Positions 9,038 to 17,133 of a stretch of 64,000 nt of DNA are shown here, piece by piece (position 1 is the first letter of the stretch; every line of letters starts with the position of its first letter). A program made the position numbers and the translations under genes. The stretch covers positions 124,001 through 188,000 of the forward strand of contig CAKSQK010000003.1 of the NCBI GenBank assembly GCA_934486785.1, in the 5' to 3' direction. The notes under the pieces were generated by a model. It was not told the origin of the DNA and ran no database searches. It saw only the letters and a program-made list of their open reading frames with translations. Origin of the DNA: an uncultured Niabella sp. (GTDB lineage Bacteria > Bacteroidota > Bacteroidia > Chitinophagales > Chitinophagaceae).

Positions 9038-9128
9038 ACAGGTAAGCGTCTTTTTAGCAGGTAAAAATCAAACAATTAGCCGGTTCGTTCTCAATAAAAG
9101 ATTTTTGGTATTTTTGTTTGCATATTCT

Positions 9129-9164
9129 GGCTTCCGACTATTTTAGCCGGAAGCTATTTTTTTT
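9129..9164 (+). terminator. Intrinsic terminator before infA
   Basis: GCTTCCG (9130-9136), 11-base loop, CGGAAGC (9148-9154), then TATTTTTTTT. It separates the hypothetical gene ending at 9037 from the ribosomal operon. Because a TATTTTTG box lies just upstream (9109-9116) it could instead act as an attenuator of that minor promoter. Confidence 0.75.
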
Positions 9165-9177
9165 CACATTTTCTCCC

Positions 9178-9185
9178 TATCTTTG
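9178..9185 (+). promoter_or_regulatory. -7 box of the alpha ribosomal operon
   Basis: TATCTTTG is a perfect TAnnTTTG match located after the terminator and 15 bases before the infA ATG. It indicates that infA heads its own transcription unit with a very short leader. Confidence 0.6.
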
Positions 9186-9200
9186 CAGCCCAAATTTTTT

Positions 9201-9422
9201 ATGGCTAAACAACCTTTAATAAAACAAGATGGAGTGATCCTCGAAGCCTTGTCCAATGCGATGTTCAGGGTAAAATTAGAGAATGGGCATGAAATTTTGG
9301 CAACCATTTCAGGCAAAATGCGGATGCACTATATTAGAATTTTACCCGGAGACAGGGTGGGCCTGGAAATGAGCCCTTACGATTTGACAAGGGGAAGGAT
9401 CAATTTCCGCTATAAAAATTAA
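9201..9422 (+). CDS. infA: Translation initiation factor IF-1
   Basis: IF-1 binds the ribosomal A site during initiation. The 73-residue product has the complete S1-like OB fold: [44 protein letters not shown] and [15 protein letters not shown]. The start [11 protein letters not shown] at 9201 is the family start. It is the first gene of the operon infA-rpmJ-rpsM-rpsK-rpsD-rpoA-rplQ; secY and map, which commonly precede it, are not present. Confidence 0.98.
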   Translation: MAKQPLIKQDGVILEALSNAMFRVKLENGHEILATISGKMRMHYIRILPGDRVGLEMSPYDLTRGRINFRYKN

Positions 9423-9446
9423 GCTGAAATCTTAAATAATAAACAA

Positions 9447-9563
9447 ATGAGAGTAAGAGCATCAATTAAAAAGCGTAGCGCCGACTGCAAAATTGTACGT
9501 CGTAAGGGAAAGCTTTATGTGATTAACAAAAAAAATCCCCGTTACAAGCAAAGACAAGGATAG
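9447..9563 (+). CDS. rpmJ: 50S ribosomal protein L36 (zinc-free type)
   Basis: A 38-codon gene 24 bases after infA. The product begins [20 protein letters not shown] and ends NPRYKQRQG, the standard L36 length and termini. Of the four zinc ligands of the C+ form only Cys14 remains; positions 11 and 27 are Ser and Asn and the usual His is Tyr, so this is a C- form independent of zinc. Confidence 0.97.
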   Translation: MRVRASIKKRSADCKIVRRKGKLYVINKKNPRYKQRQG

Positions 9564-9602
9564 TCTGAACTGAAAATTAATCATTAAAAATTAATAAATA
9601 AT

Positions 9603-9983
9603 ATGGCTCGTATTGCCGGTGTTGATTTACCAAAAAATAAAAGAGGCGAAATAGGCCTTACCTATATTTACGGTATTGGCCCTTCTACTGCTAAATACAT
9701 TCTGGATAAGAATAATATTGACCGCAGTAAGAAAGTTCACGAATGGGATGATGAAGACCTGAACGCTATTCGTCACACAATTACTGAAGAGTTGAAAGTG
9801 GAAGGCCAGTTGCGTTCTGAAGTTCAGATGAACATTAAGCGCCTGCTGGATATTGCCTGCTACCGTGGCCTTCGCCACAGGAAAGGCTTACCTGTTCGCG
9901 GACAGCGTACTAAAACCAACAGCCGCACCCGTAAAGGAAAGCGTAAAACAGTTGCCGGTAAGAAAAAGGCCGCTAAGAAATAA
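9603..9983 (+). CDS. rpsM: 30S ribosomal protein S13
   Basis: A 126-residue primary part of the 30S head that contacts tRNA and the intersubunit bridge. Motifs include [50 protein letters not shown] and a long basic tail ([16 protein letters not shown]). The start follows rpmJ by 39 bases. Two terminator-like hairpins separate it from rpsK. Confidence 0.99.
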   Translation: MARIAGVDLPKNKRGEIGLTYIYGIGPSTAKYILDKNNIDRSKKVHEWDDEDLNAIRHTITEELKVEGQLRSEVQMNIKRLLDIACYRGLRHRKGLPVRGQRTKTNSRTRKGKRKTVAGKKKAAKK

Positions 9984-9988
9984 TTGCT

Positions 9989-10021
9989 AAAAGCCTGAAG
10001 TGTAAAGCTTAAGGCTTTTTT
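9989..10021 (+). terminator. Terminator-like hairpin between rpsM and rpsK (first)
   Basis: AAAAGCCT (9989-9996) and AGGCTTTT (10012-10019) form an 8-bp stem with a 15-base loop, followed by more T. It lies inside an operon, so it must be leaky or regulated. Confidence 0.55.
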
Positions 10022-10085
10022 GCATTGCACCATTTTTACTGAACTGATTACGGATGCCCCCGGTGCAGGCGGAGGGTTAGTTCAG

Positions 10086-10114
10086 GGTCTCGCTAAAGCG
10101 GGATTTTATTTTAA
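10086..10114 (+). terminator. Terminator-like hairpin between rpsM and rpsK (second)
   Basis: TCTCGC (10088-10093), loop TAAA, GCGGGA (10098-10103) with one G-U pair, then TTTTATTTT. It is the second stem with a T-rich tail in this 155-base spacer. No TAnnTTTG box follows it before rpsK. Confidence 0.45.
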
Positions 10115-10138
10115 ACAATAAGATTACCTGATTTAACA

Positions 10139-10540
10139 ATGGCAAAATCACAATTAAGCGCAAAACAGGCCGCCAAAAAAAGAAACGTAAAGGTAGATGC
10201 CTACGGCGATGCGCACATCTCAGCAACTTTTAACAACATTATCATCAGCCTTACCAACAAAAGCGGCCAGGTTATAAGCTGGAGCAGCGCTGGTAAAATG
10301 GGTTTTCGCGGTAGCAAAAAAAATACGCCTTATGCCGCGCAAATGGCCGCAGCAGATGCTTCTAAAGTAGCATTTGATGCCGGTTTGAAAAGAGTGGATG
10401 TATATGTAAAAGGCCCTGGCAGTGGCCGCGAAGGCGCTATTCGCTCTATTTCTCAAAGCGGTATTGAAGTGGTAACCATTAAAGATGTTACCCCGTTGCC
10501 TCACAACGGTTGCCGCCCTCCTAAGAAAAGAAGAGTATAA
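10139..10540 (+). CDS. rpsK: 30S ribosomal protein S11
   Basis: A 133-residue protein of the 30S platform. Motifs: [55 protein letters not shown] and [18 protein letters not shown] at the C-terminus. Length is typical. It is followed by an unusually long (303 bp) spacer before rpsD. Confidence 0.99.
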   Translation: MAKSQLSAKQAAKKRNVKVDAYGDAHISATFNNIIISLTNKSGQVISWSSAGKMGFRGSKKNTPYAAQMAAADASKVAFDAGLKRVDVYVKGPGSGREGAIRSISQSGIEVVTIKDVTPLPHNGCRPPKKRRV

Positions 10541-10843
10541 GAAGGAGGCGGGCCTTACTTGTTGATGTTTATTCTAAAGTACAAGCGAGCGTGGCAAGTA
10601 AAGCCCAATAGTAGCACAACAGTTTGCTACATAAAAAATTAAAATAGTTCTTTTTATAGCATTGTTCAAATTTGTTTGAGCAGTGCAGCCAAATTGAAAG
10701 AGGCTTTTAAAGCTCCTTCTTTAGAGGGGCGCTGGAAAGGCCGTCGTTTTCATTTTAATTAAAGGGTACCCAATTTATTTTTTCCAAAGCTTTTTAACGA
10801 TTGGCGTACCGGTGTTTAAAAAAGCTTAAATGAAAGTATAATT
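10541..10843 (+). other. Structured spacer, candidate rpsD leader RNA
   Basis: No gene is seen in these 303 bases, but four inverted repeats are. The first pairs GGGCCTTACTTG (10550-10561) with CAAGTAAAGCCC (10595-10606), with one mismatch. The second is GTAGCA/TGCTAC (10611-10616 and 10625-10630). The third is a 12-bp stem with two G-U pairs and loop TTTG (10659-10686). The fourth pairs AAGCTTTTTAA (10787-10797) with TTAAAAAAGCTT (10816-10827) and ends 16 bases before the rpsD ATG. S4 autoregulates alpha operons in other bacteria, so a leader target is plausible, but the structure here is not one I recognise. Confidence 0.5.
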
Positions 10844-11449
10844 ATGGCACGTTACAATGGTCCTAAGACCAAGATCTCCCGTATTTTTGGAGAGCCTATT
10901 TTAGGCAATGGTAAATGGTTGGGTAAAAACAGCAACCCGCCCGGTATGCACGGCGAAAAGCGCAAGCGCAAAACTCTTGGAGAGTATGCCTTACAGCTTC
11001 GCGAAAAACAAAAAGCCAAATACACCTACGGTATTTTGGAAAAACAGTTTCGCAAAACCTTTGAAGAAGCCAACCGCCGCAAAGGTGTTACCGGTGAAAA
11101 CCTTATTCAATTACTTGAATCCCGTTTAGACAACACAGTTTTCCGTATGGGTTTTGCACCCAGCCGCCCCGCTGCACGCCAGTTGGTAAGCCACAAGCAT
11201 ATTGAGGTCAACGGCGAGGTGGTAAACATTCCATCGTACCAGTTAAAAGCAGGTGATGTGATTACTTTGAAAGAAAAAAGCAAATCCAACACATCTGTTA
11301 CCAGCCAGGTGCGTGCAAAAAATCCAAAATTCGGATGGATTGATTTTAACGAAACCGAATTCAAAGGTACTTTCATTACTTACCCTGAAAGGGAAAATGT
11401 TCCTGAAAACATCAAGGAATCTTTGATAGTGGAATTGTACAACAAGTAA
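10844..11449 (+). CDS. rpsD: 30S ribosomal protein S4
   Basis: A 201-residue primary rRNA-binding protein and assembly initiator of the 30S subunit. It shows the N-terminal S4 domain ([40 protein letters not shown]) and the S4 RNA-binding domain ([40 protein letters not shown]). In other bacteria S4 also represses translation of its own operon; the structured spacer just upstream could serve this. Confidence 0.99.
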   Translation: MARYNGPKTKISRIFGEPILGNGKWLGKNSNPPGMHGEKRKRKTLGEYALQLREKQKAKYTYGILEKQFRKTFEEANRRKGVTGENLIQLLESRLDNTVFRMGFAPSRPAARQLVSHKHIEVNGEVVNIPSYQLKAGDVITLKEKSKSNTSVTSQVRAKNPKFGWIDFNETEFKGTFITYPERENVPENIKESLIVELYNK

Positions 11450-11457
11450 TTTTTTGG

Positions 11458-11501
11458 GGTTACAGGTTACTGGTTAAACGGTAACCTGCAGCCCTGTAAC
11501 C
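11458..11501 (+). repeat. Nested inverted repeats between rpsD and rpoA
   Basis: The outer arms GGTTACAGG (11458-11466) and CCTGTAACC (11493-11501) are perfect. The inner arms GGTTAC (11465-11470) and GTAACC (11481-11486) overlap the outer pair by two bases, so two alternative hairpins compete. The element fills most of the 69-base spacer before rpoA. Confidence 0.6.
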
Positions 11502-11518
11502 AGTAACAAATCTAAAAT

Positions 11519-12520
11519 ATGGCAATTTTAAATTTTCAGCAGCCCGACAAAATTATTCTGCAGAAAGCTTCTGATTTTGAAGCGCAGTTCGAGTTTCGCC
11601 CGTTGGAGCCCGGCTATGCAGTAACGATCGGCAACGCACTTCGCCGCGTATTGTTAAACTCGCTCGAAGGCCATGCTATTGTCGGCATTAAAATAGAAGG
11701 AGTTGACCACGAATTTGCTACCATTAAAGGCATCAGCGAAGATGTGGTTGAAATTATTTTGAACCTCAAACAGGTTCGTTTTAAAAAGATTGTTGAGCAT
11801 GATGTAAGCAATGAAAAAATTTCATTGACTATTAAAAATCAAACCGAATTTACTGCCGGTATGATTGCAGACGGTACACAGTCTTTCCAGATCATGAACC
11901 CGGAACTGGTAATTTGCACGCTCGATTCTTCTGCTAAACTGGATATTGAACTCACCATTGGCAAAGGCCGTGGTTATGTGCCTGCAGAAGAAAACAAAGT
12001 AAAAGATGCACCTTTGGGCTATATTCCCATTGACTCTATTTACACGCCCATTAAAAATGTAAAATACAGCGTGGAAAATACGCGGGTGGAACAACGTACA
12101 GACTATGAAAAACTGATTATGGACGTTGTTACAGATGGTACCATTCACCCCGAAGAAGCTGTAAAACAGGCAAGCCGCATCTTAATTCAGCACCTTATGA
12201 TCATCACTGATGAAAACATCACTTTTGACAATAAGGAAGAGAAGAAAGAAGATATTGTAGACGAGCAAACATTGCAGTTGCGCAAAATGCTAAAAACTCC
12301 TTTAGAAGATCTGGATCTTTCAGTGCGCGCGTTCAACTGCCTGAAAGCTGCTAAGATCAACTCTTTAAGCGAGCTGGTGCAATACGAGCAGGAAGACCTG
12401 ATGAAGTTCAGAAACTTTGGTCAGAAATCTCTTTCAGAAATTGAGCAGGTGTTGAACGAAAGAGGACTTGGTTTTGGCATGGATTTGCAAAAACTGGGTA
12501 TTGATAAAGATGATTATTAA
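11519..12520 (+). CDS. rpoA: DNA-directed RNA polymerase subunit alpha
   Basis: A 333-residue assembly platform of RNA polymerase. The N-terminal dimerisation domain (FEFRPLEPGYAVTIGNALRRVLLNSLEGHAI) is joined by an acidic linker (DNKEEKKEDIVDEQ) to the C-terminal domain (LDLSVRAFNCLKAAKINSLSELVQYEQEDLMKFRNFGQKSLSEI), which contacts upstream DNA and activators. Length is normal. A 13-bp hairpin follows. Confidence 0.99.
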   Translation: MAILNFQQPDKIILQKASDFEAQFEFRPLEPGYAVTIGNALRRVLLNSLEGHAIVGIKIEGVDHEFATIKGISEDVVEIILNLKQVRFKKIVEHDVSNEKISLTIKNQTEFTAGMIADGTQSFQIMNPELVICTLDSSAKLDIELTIGKGRGYVPAEENKVKDAPLGYIPIDSIYTPIKNVKYSVENTRVEQRTDYEKLIMDVVTDGTIHPEEAVKQASRILIQHLMIITDENITFDNKEEKKEDIVDEQTLQLRKMLKTPLEDLDLSVRAFNCLKAAKINSLSELVQYEQEDLMKFRNFGQKSLSEIEQVLNERGLGFGMDLQKLGIDKDDY

Positions 12521-12527
12521 CTAATGC

Positions 12528-12561
12528 GAAAATGTGAGAGAATTCACACTCTCACATTTTC
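12528..12561 (+). terminator. Long perfect hairpin between rpoA and rplQ
   Basis: GAAAATGTGAGAG (12528-12540), loop of eight, CTCTCACATTTTC (12549-12561): a perfect 13-bp stem. No T-run follows the stem, so it may be an RNA stability or processing element instead of a terminator. Confidence 0.5.
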
Positions 12562-12672
12562 TTAATACAAAGTAGGTTGTAATTCCCTGACTACGGTGCA
12601 ACCGAATATTTTTAACAAGAATTGGAATAAGTGAAGCATTTTTCACATTCCATATTTACAAATTAACAAGTC

Positions 12673-13413
12673 ATGCGTCACGGAGACAAAATCAAAAACT
12701 TAAGCCGCACCAAAGCGCACAGAGATGCTTTACTGGCCAACCTTTCATGCCAGCTTATCAGGCACAAACGTATTGTAACAACAGTTGCAAAAGCAAAAGC
12801 TTTGCGCGTATACGTGGAGCCGTTGATCACTAAAAGTAAAGACAATACCACGCACCAGCGTCGTATCGTGTTTAGCTACCTGCAGGATAAAGAAGCTGTA
12901 ACCGAGCTGTTCAACAATATTTCAGCTAAAATTGCGGGCCGCCCCGGTGGTTACACCCGTATCATCAAGCTGGGCATCCGCCCCGGTGATGCTGCTGAAA
13001 AAGCCATGATTGAGCTGGTTGACTTTAACGAGATTTACGGCAAAGGAGTTGGCGAAGAAAAAGCTACAGCTAAGCGTACACGCCGCCGTGGTGGAAGCAG
13101 TAAGAAAAAAGCTGAAGAAGCAGGTACAACTGCACAAAGCGAAGCTGCAACAACCGCTGCAATAGCTGCTGATGATTTAGCTAAAATTGAAGGGATAGGG
13201 CCTAAAGCCGCCGAAGCATTGAATGCCGCAGGTATCCAGTCTTTTAATGAACTGGCTGCTAAAACACCTGAAGAAATTAAAGCTGTTTTAGAAGGCGCTG
13301 AAAACCTTTCGCACCTGGCTACCGAAAGCTGGCCCCAACAGGCTGCGCTGGCTGCCGAAGGCAAATGGGATGAGCTGCAGGCTTTACAAGACGAGCTGAA
13401 AGCAGGAAGATAA
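12673..13413 (+). CDS. rplQ: 50S ribosomal protein L17 with C-terminal helix-hairpin-helix extension
   Basis: Residues 1-121 are a complete L17 ([58 protein letters not shown]). A basic then Ala/Thr-rich linker (122-165) leads to an added domain. It holds a helix-hairpin-helix module at 167-207 ([20 protein letters not shown]) and a short tail at 212-243 ([20 protein letters not shown]). A normal L17 has about 120 residues, so this is twice the size. From memory, a very similar add-on is fused to L21 in flavobacteria. Function unknown; contact with rRNA or DNA is a guess. Last gene of the operon, followed by a strong terminator. Confidence 0.95.
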   Translation: MRHGDKIKNLSRTKAHRDALLANLSCQLIRHKRIVTTVAKAKALRVYVEPLITKSKDNTTHQRRIVFSYLQDKEAVTELFNNISAKIAGRPGGYTRIIKLGIRPGDAAEKAMIELVDFNEIYGKGVGEEKATAKRTRRRGGSSKKKAEEAGTTAQSEAATTAAIAADDLAKIEGIGPKAAEALNAAGIQSFNELAAKTPEEIKAVLEGAENLSHLATESWPQQAALAAEGKWDELQALQDELKAGR

Positions 13414-13438
13414 AAATTATATTTTCTGGAATATGGAT

Positions 13439-13465
13439 ATGCCCCGCAAACGCGGGGCATTTTTA
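13439..13465 (+). terminator. Intrinsic terminator of the alpha operon
   Basis: ATGCCCCGC (13439-13447), loop AAAC, GCGGGGCAT (13452-13460), then TTTTT. A nine-pair, GC-rich stem. Confidence 0.9.
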
Positions 13466-13488
13466 TAATAAGCTTACACGGTAAAGGA

Positions 13489-13710
13489 TTATGTATATAC
13501 GGGTTGTTTGTATTTAAATACCATCACAGCGGGGCGGCCAACAATATTTTCAATTCCCTGGTATCTGAAGCCATTGTTTTCCAGTTCGGTCATTTGATCT
13601 AAGGTATCTTCCGCATCGTTTCCCGATTGGATCGGTAAATGAAAAAGCCCTTCCTCTTCATCCACACATCTTAGTCCAAATTTCTCAGCTATTGTCCCTT
13701 TCAGTTTCAT
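13489..13710 (-). CDS. Small conserved hypothetical protein
   Basis: A 73-residue soluble, acidic protein (MKLKGTIAEKFGLRCVDEEE ... GRPAVMVFKYKQPVY). It reads like a compact alpha/beta fold. It is convergent with the ribosomal operon and separated by the terminator at 13439-13465. It has no signal peptide or recognised motif. Codon usage looks like that of the neighbours, which supports it as real. I do not recognise a family. Confidence 0.6.
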   Translation of the reverse strand: MKLKGTIAEKFGLRCVDEEEGLFHLPIQSGNDAEDTLDQMTELENNGFRYQGIENIVGRPAVMVFKYKQPVYT

Positions 13711-13877
13711 AGTAGGTTGTCAATTGTTTCAATGCAATTTAGAATACGGTTAGATAAACACATGAAGGATAATGTTAAATTAAAGTTGCATGAATGTTAT
13801 TTATTTTCTGAGTATAGAGCGTGCTTTTAGAATTGTAAAATCCTTACTCATGCCTCAATAACAGCAATCTTTTAGCC

Positions 13878-13885
13878 TAACTTTG
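13878..13885 (+). promoter_or_regulatory. -7 box for trpBA
   Basis: TAACTTTG matches TAnnTTTG exactly and ends 39 bases before the trpB ATG. No tryptophan-rich leader peptide or terminator hairpin is visible between it and trpB, unlike the pheA leader at the other end of the window. Confidence 0.5.
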
Positions 13886-13924
13886 CTATCTTTACTCTCT
13901 ATCTAAAAACTTCTGACAAAGCAA

Positions 13925-15121
13925 ATGCAGCAATCATATAAGCAACCCGATGAGTTGGGTTATTACGGTGAATTTGGTGGCGCCTTTATTCCTGAAATGT
14001 TATACCGGAATGTAGAAGAACTAAGGGAAAACTATTTAAAAATTATTACCAGCGAATCATTTCAGCAGGAATACAAATACCTTTTAACTGATTATGCCGG
14101 ACGCTCCACGCCACTTTATCACGCCAGGCGCCTAAGCGAAAAATATGGCACTAATGTGTACCTGAAGCGTGAAGACCTTTGCCATACTGGCGCTCACAAG
14201 GTCAATAATACCATCGGGCAAATTCTTGTAGCAGAGAGGTTGGGCAAAAAACGCATTATTGCTGAAACCGGCGCAGGCCAGCACGGCGTAGCTACCGCTA
14301 CTGTTTGCGCCTTAAAGGGGCTTGAGTGCATTGTGTACATGGGTGAAAAAGATATTGAACGCCAGGCGCCCAACGTGGCCCGCATGAAAATGCTTGGCGC
14401 AGAAGTGAGGCCTGCCACCAGCGGCAGCAAAACTTTAAAAGACGCTACTAACGAGGCCATTCGCGACTGGATCAATCATCCTGAAAATACATTTTACATA
14501 ATTGGCAGCGTGGTGGGTCCGCATCCTTACCCGGATATGGTGGCGCGTTTTCAAAGCGTGATCAGCGAAGAAATAAAGTGGCAATTACAACAAAAAACAG
14601 GTACCGGGTTGCCTAAAGCCGTAATAGCCTGTGTAGGTGGCGGCAGCAACGCGGCTGGTGCATTTTATCATTTTGCTGATGAACCGCAGGTAGATTTAAT
14701 TGCCGTGGAGGCAGCCGGGTGTGGTGTGAACAGTGGTATGAGTGCAGCTACCACGCAATTGGGCACACGTGGTATTTTACATGGCAGCAAAAGCTTTGTA
14801 ATGCAAACAGAAGATGGACAGGTGGTAGAGCCACACAGTATTTCTGCAGGGTTGGATTATCCCGGCATTGGCCCCATGCACGCAAATTTATTTGCATCGG
14901 GCCGCGGTACATTTTTAAATGCAACCGATGCAGAAGCGCTGGAAGCCTCCTTTCAACTGGCAAAGCTTGAAGGCATTATTCCTGCGCTGGAAAGCGCACA
15001 CGCGCTTGTGGCACTAAATAAAGTGCCGTTTGGCCAAACTGATAATGTGGTAATTTGTTTAAGCGGCAGAGGAGATAAAGATATGGATACGTTTATGAAA
15101 GCGTTGAAAAAAGATGCCTGA
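13925..15121 (+). CDS. trpB: Tryptophan synthase beta chain
   Basis: The PLP enzyme that condenses indole with serine to make tryptophan. The 398-residue product shows GYYGEFGGAFIPEML at the N-terminus, the PLP lysine Lys92 in TGAHKVNNT, AETGAGQHGVATAT, the phosphate loop VGGGSNAAG and the C-terminal CLSGRGDKDMD. Length is typical of TrpB1. It forms an operon with trpA 87 bases downstream. The other trp genes are not in the window. Confidence 0.98.
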   Translation: MQQSYKQPDELGYYGEFGGAFIPEMLYRNVEELRENYLKIITSESFQQEYKYLLTDYAGRSTPLYHARRLSEKYGTNVYLKREDLCHTGAHKVNNTIGQILVAERLGKKRIIAETGAGQHGVATATVCALKGLECIVYMGEKDIERQAPNVARMKMLGAEVRPATSGSKTLKDATNEAIRDWINHPENTFYIIGSVVGPHPYPDMVARFQSVISEEIKWQLQQKTGTGLPKAVIACVGGGSNAAGAFYHFADEPQVDLIAVEAAGCGVNSGMSAATTQLGTRGILHGSKSFVMQTEDGQVVEPHSISAGLDYPGIGPMHANLFASGRGTFLNATDAEALEASFQLAKLEGIIPALESAHALVALNKVPFGQTDNVVICLSGRGDKDMDTFMKALKKDA

Positions 15122-15208
15122 TCTCAAACTCAGCAACCCATCATGTCAATACACAATTACATAAAATATTCATCAGTATTTTAAAATGATGAACAGGAAC
15201 GATGAACT

Positions 15209-15979
15209 ATGAACCGACTGAGCAGTTTATTTGAAGAAAAACCGGACAACGTATTAAACATATACTGCACGGCAGGCTATCCCAGGCTGCAAAGCACCGT
15301 GCCTATCATGAAAGCTTTGCAGGAAAGTGGCGCTGATATTATTGAACTTGGCATGCCTTACAGCGATCCGCTGGCAGATGGCGAAACCATACAAAACAGC
15401 AGTGCAGCAGCCCTTGCGAACGGGATGAACCTGAGAAAACTTTTTGAACAGCTAAAAGATTTTAGAAAAGAACTTACCATACCGGTTGTGCTTATGGGGT
15501 ATATGAATCCCATTTTGCAATATGGATTTGAAAATTTTTGTGCAGATGCCAACAGGGTGGGTATTGACGGGTTGATATTACCTGATCTGCCTGTTCACGA
15601 ATTTCAAAACACTTACCAGGCCATCATAGAAAAATATCATCTTAATTTTATTTTTTTGGTTACACCGGAAACGCCTGAGCACCGTGTAAGAAAACTGGAT
15701 GCGCTCAGCACAGGTTTTTTGTACGCGGTTTCATCGTCTTCTACCACCGGGCATGAAAAAGATTTTTCTCTGGTTGAGCAATACCTGCAAAGGCTTCGGT
15801 CGTACCAGCTAAAAAACCCCGTACTTGTTGGTTTTGGTATTAAAGACAAAGAAACATTTACCAATGCCTGCCAGTATTCCAATGGCGCCATTATTGGCTC
15901 GGCATTTATAAAAGCCTTGCAAAGTTCAACCAGTGAAACCGAGGCAACCAAAAGCTTTGTAAAAAACATCATCAGCTAA
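15209..15979 (+). CDS. trpA: Tryptophan synthase alpha chain
   Basis: A TIM-barrel lyase that releases indole from indole-3-glycerol phosphate and channels it to TrpB. Length is 256 residues. The catalytic acids are Glu46 in IIELGMPYSDP and Asp57 in PLADGET. Further motifs are VLMGYMNPILQYG, DGLILPDLP and the phosphate-binding VGFGIKDKET and IIGSAF. It forms an operon with trpB. Confidence 0.97.
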   Translation: MNRLSSLFEEKPDNVLNIYCTAGYPRLQSTVPIMKALQESGADIIELGMPYSDPLADGETIQNSSAAALANGMNLRKLFEQLKDFRKELTIPVVLMGYMNPILQYGFENFCADANRVGIDGLILPDLPVHEFQNTYQAIIEKYHLNFIFLVTPETPEHRVRKLDALSTGFLYAVSSSSTTGHEKDFSLVEQYLQRLRSYQLKNPVLVGFGIKDKETFTNACQYSNGAIIGSAFIKALQSSTSETEATKSFVKNIIS

Positions 15980-16016
15980 TACGGATGCCTTCGCATCTGC
16001 ATCAAATAAAAAATAA

Positions 16017-17096
16017 ATGAAGAAGCATATATTACTCATCGTTCTATTGTTGCCATTGTTTGCTATGGCACAAAAGCTTACCATTACAGGTGAAATAAAA
16101 GGACTGATAGATGACACGCCCGTCCGACTGGCCAATCTGCAAAATAATGACGGCTCCTTTTTAGCTGAAACGAAAGCTAAGGGCGGTGGCTTTGTATTGA
16201 GCTCAAAGCTAGAAGAACCTGCAATTTTAGGGCTGCTGATTGGCGACAGCATCAGAACAGCGGTGTTTTTTGGTAATGACCAGGTGAAAGTGGAAGGCAG
16301 TATTGACACAGATATTGATGCATGGAACTTTACCGGTTCTGCACTGCAAAACCAGTTCACTGCTTTTCAAAAAATATTCACGCCGCAGTTTCAAACGCTC
16401 AGCCAAATTGCACAGTACCTGCAAATTGGCCTGGGTGGCGATAGCCTGAGGCAGGCGCTGGAAACAACGGTGAACAGTTTGCAAAAAAGCGTGGATGATT
16501 TTATTGCAAAATATCCTGCATCGCCGGTAAGCGCCATGGCTATTTTATCTACCATCAGCATTACAGAAGATGTAAGCACCGTAGAAAAAAGGGCTGCACT
16601 TTTACAACCTGCTGCTATGAACAGCGCGCTGGGCGGCCATTTGAAACAAGCCATTGTGGATGCTAAATTTTTAAGCGTAGGCAGTATGGCGCTCGATTTT
16701 TCCCAGGCAGATACTCTTGGCAAGCCTGTATCGCTTTCTGAGTTTCGCGGTAAATATGTGCTGGTTGATTTTTGGGCAAGCTGGTGTGGACCCTGCCGCA
16801 GAGAGAACCACAACCTGGTGAAAACATTTGACAGGTTTAAGAATAAAAATTTCACCGTGCTTGGTGTATCGCTTGATGAAGACAAAGACAAATGGCTTGC
16901 TGCCATTAAAAAAGATGAGCTGAAATGGACACAGGTTAGCGACCTGAAAGGCTGGGAGAATGAGGTAGCACTGAAATACCGCATTACTGAAATACCCCGC
17001 AACTTGTTATTGGCGCCGGATGGAAAAATTATTGCCAAAGACCTGCGTGGCGATGACCTTGACGCTAAGCTGGAAGAAATATTAGGCGCGAATTGA
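16017..17096 (+). CDS. TlpA-like thiol-disulfide oxidoreductase with N-terminal DUF4369-like domain
   Basis: The 359-residue exported protein has a signal peptide (about 1-18, ending AMA). An N-terminal beta-rich domain of the DUF4369 type spans about 20-120 (LTITGEIKGLIDDTPVRLAN), and a helical linker follows. The thioredoxin-fold domain occupies about 225-359 with active site Cys257-Gly-Pro-Cys260 in FWASWCGPCRRE and the cis-proline loop ITEIPRNLLL. Such proteins reduce or isomerise disulfides in the periplasm, for instance for cytochrome c maturation. The precise partner is unknown. Confidence 0.92.
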   Translation: MKKHILLIVLLLPLFAMAQKLTITGEIKGLIDDTPVRLANLQNNDGSFLAETKAKGGGFVLSSKLEEPAILGLLIGDSIRTAVFFGNDQVKVEGSIDTDIDAWNFTGSALQNQFTAFQKIFTPQFQTLSQIAQYLQIGLGGDSLRQALETTVNSLQKSVDDFIAKYPASPVSAMAILSTISITEDVSTVEKRAALLQPAAMNSALGGHLKQAIVDAKFLSVGSMALDFSQADTLGKPVSLSEFRGKYVLVDFWASWCGPCRRENHNLVKTFDRFKNKNFTVLGVSLDEDKDKWLAAIKKDELKWTQVSDLKGWENEVALKYRITEIPRNLLLAPDGKIIAKDLRGDDLDAKLEEILGAN

Positions 17097-17109
17097 TTTC
17101 CGCGCCTAA
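17082..17109. terminator. Inverted repeat at the end of the TlpA-like gene
   Basis: TTAGGCGCG (17082-17090) pairs perfectly with CGCGCCTAA (17101-17109) and the stop codon lies in the loop. A T-run follows only about 20 bases later, so termination is uncertain. It sits between convergent genes. Confidence 0.4.
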
Positions 17110-17133
17110 CACTTACAGGATATTTTTTAGCAA

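Noticed and set aside
9109..9116. TATTTTTG as the main infA promoter
   Set aside because: It lies upstream of an intrinsic terminator (9129-9164); the TATCTTTG box at 9178 downstream of the terminator is the better candidate.
13711..13924. Search for a tryptophan leader peptide upstream of trpB
   Set aside because: A short ATG frame exists (about 13763-13831) but has no Trp codons and no terminator hairpin follows, so trpBA shows no attenuator like the pheA one.
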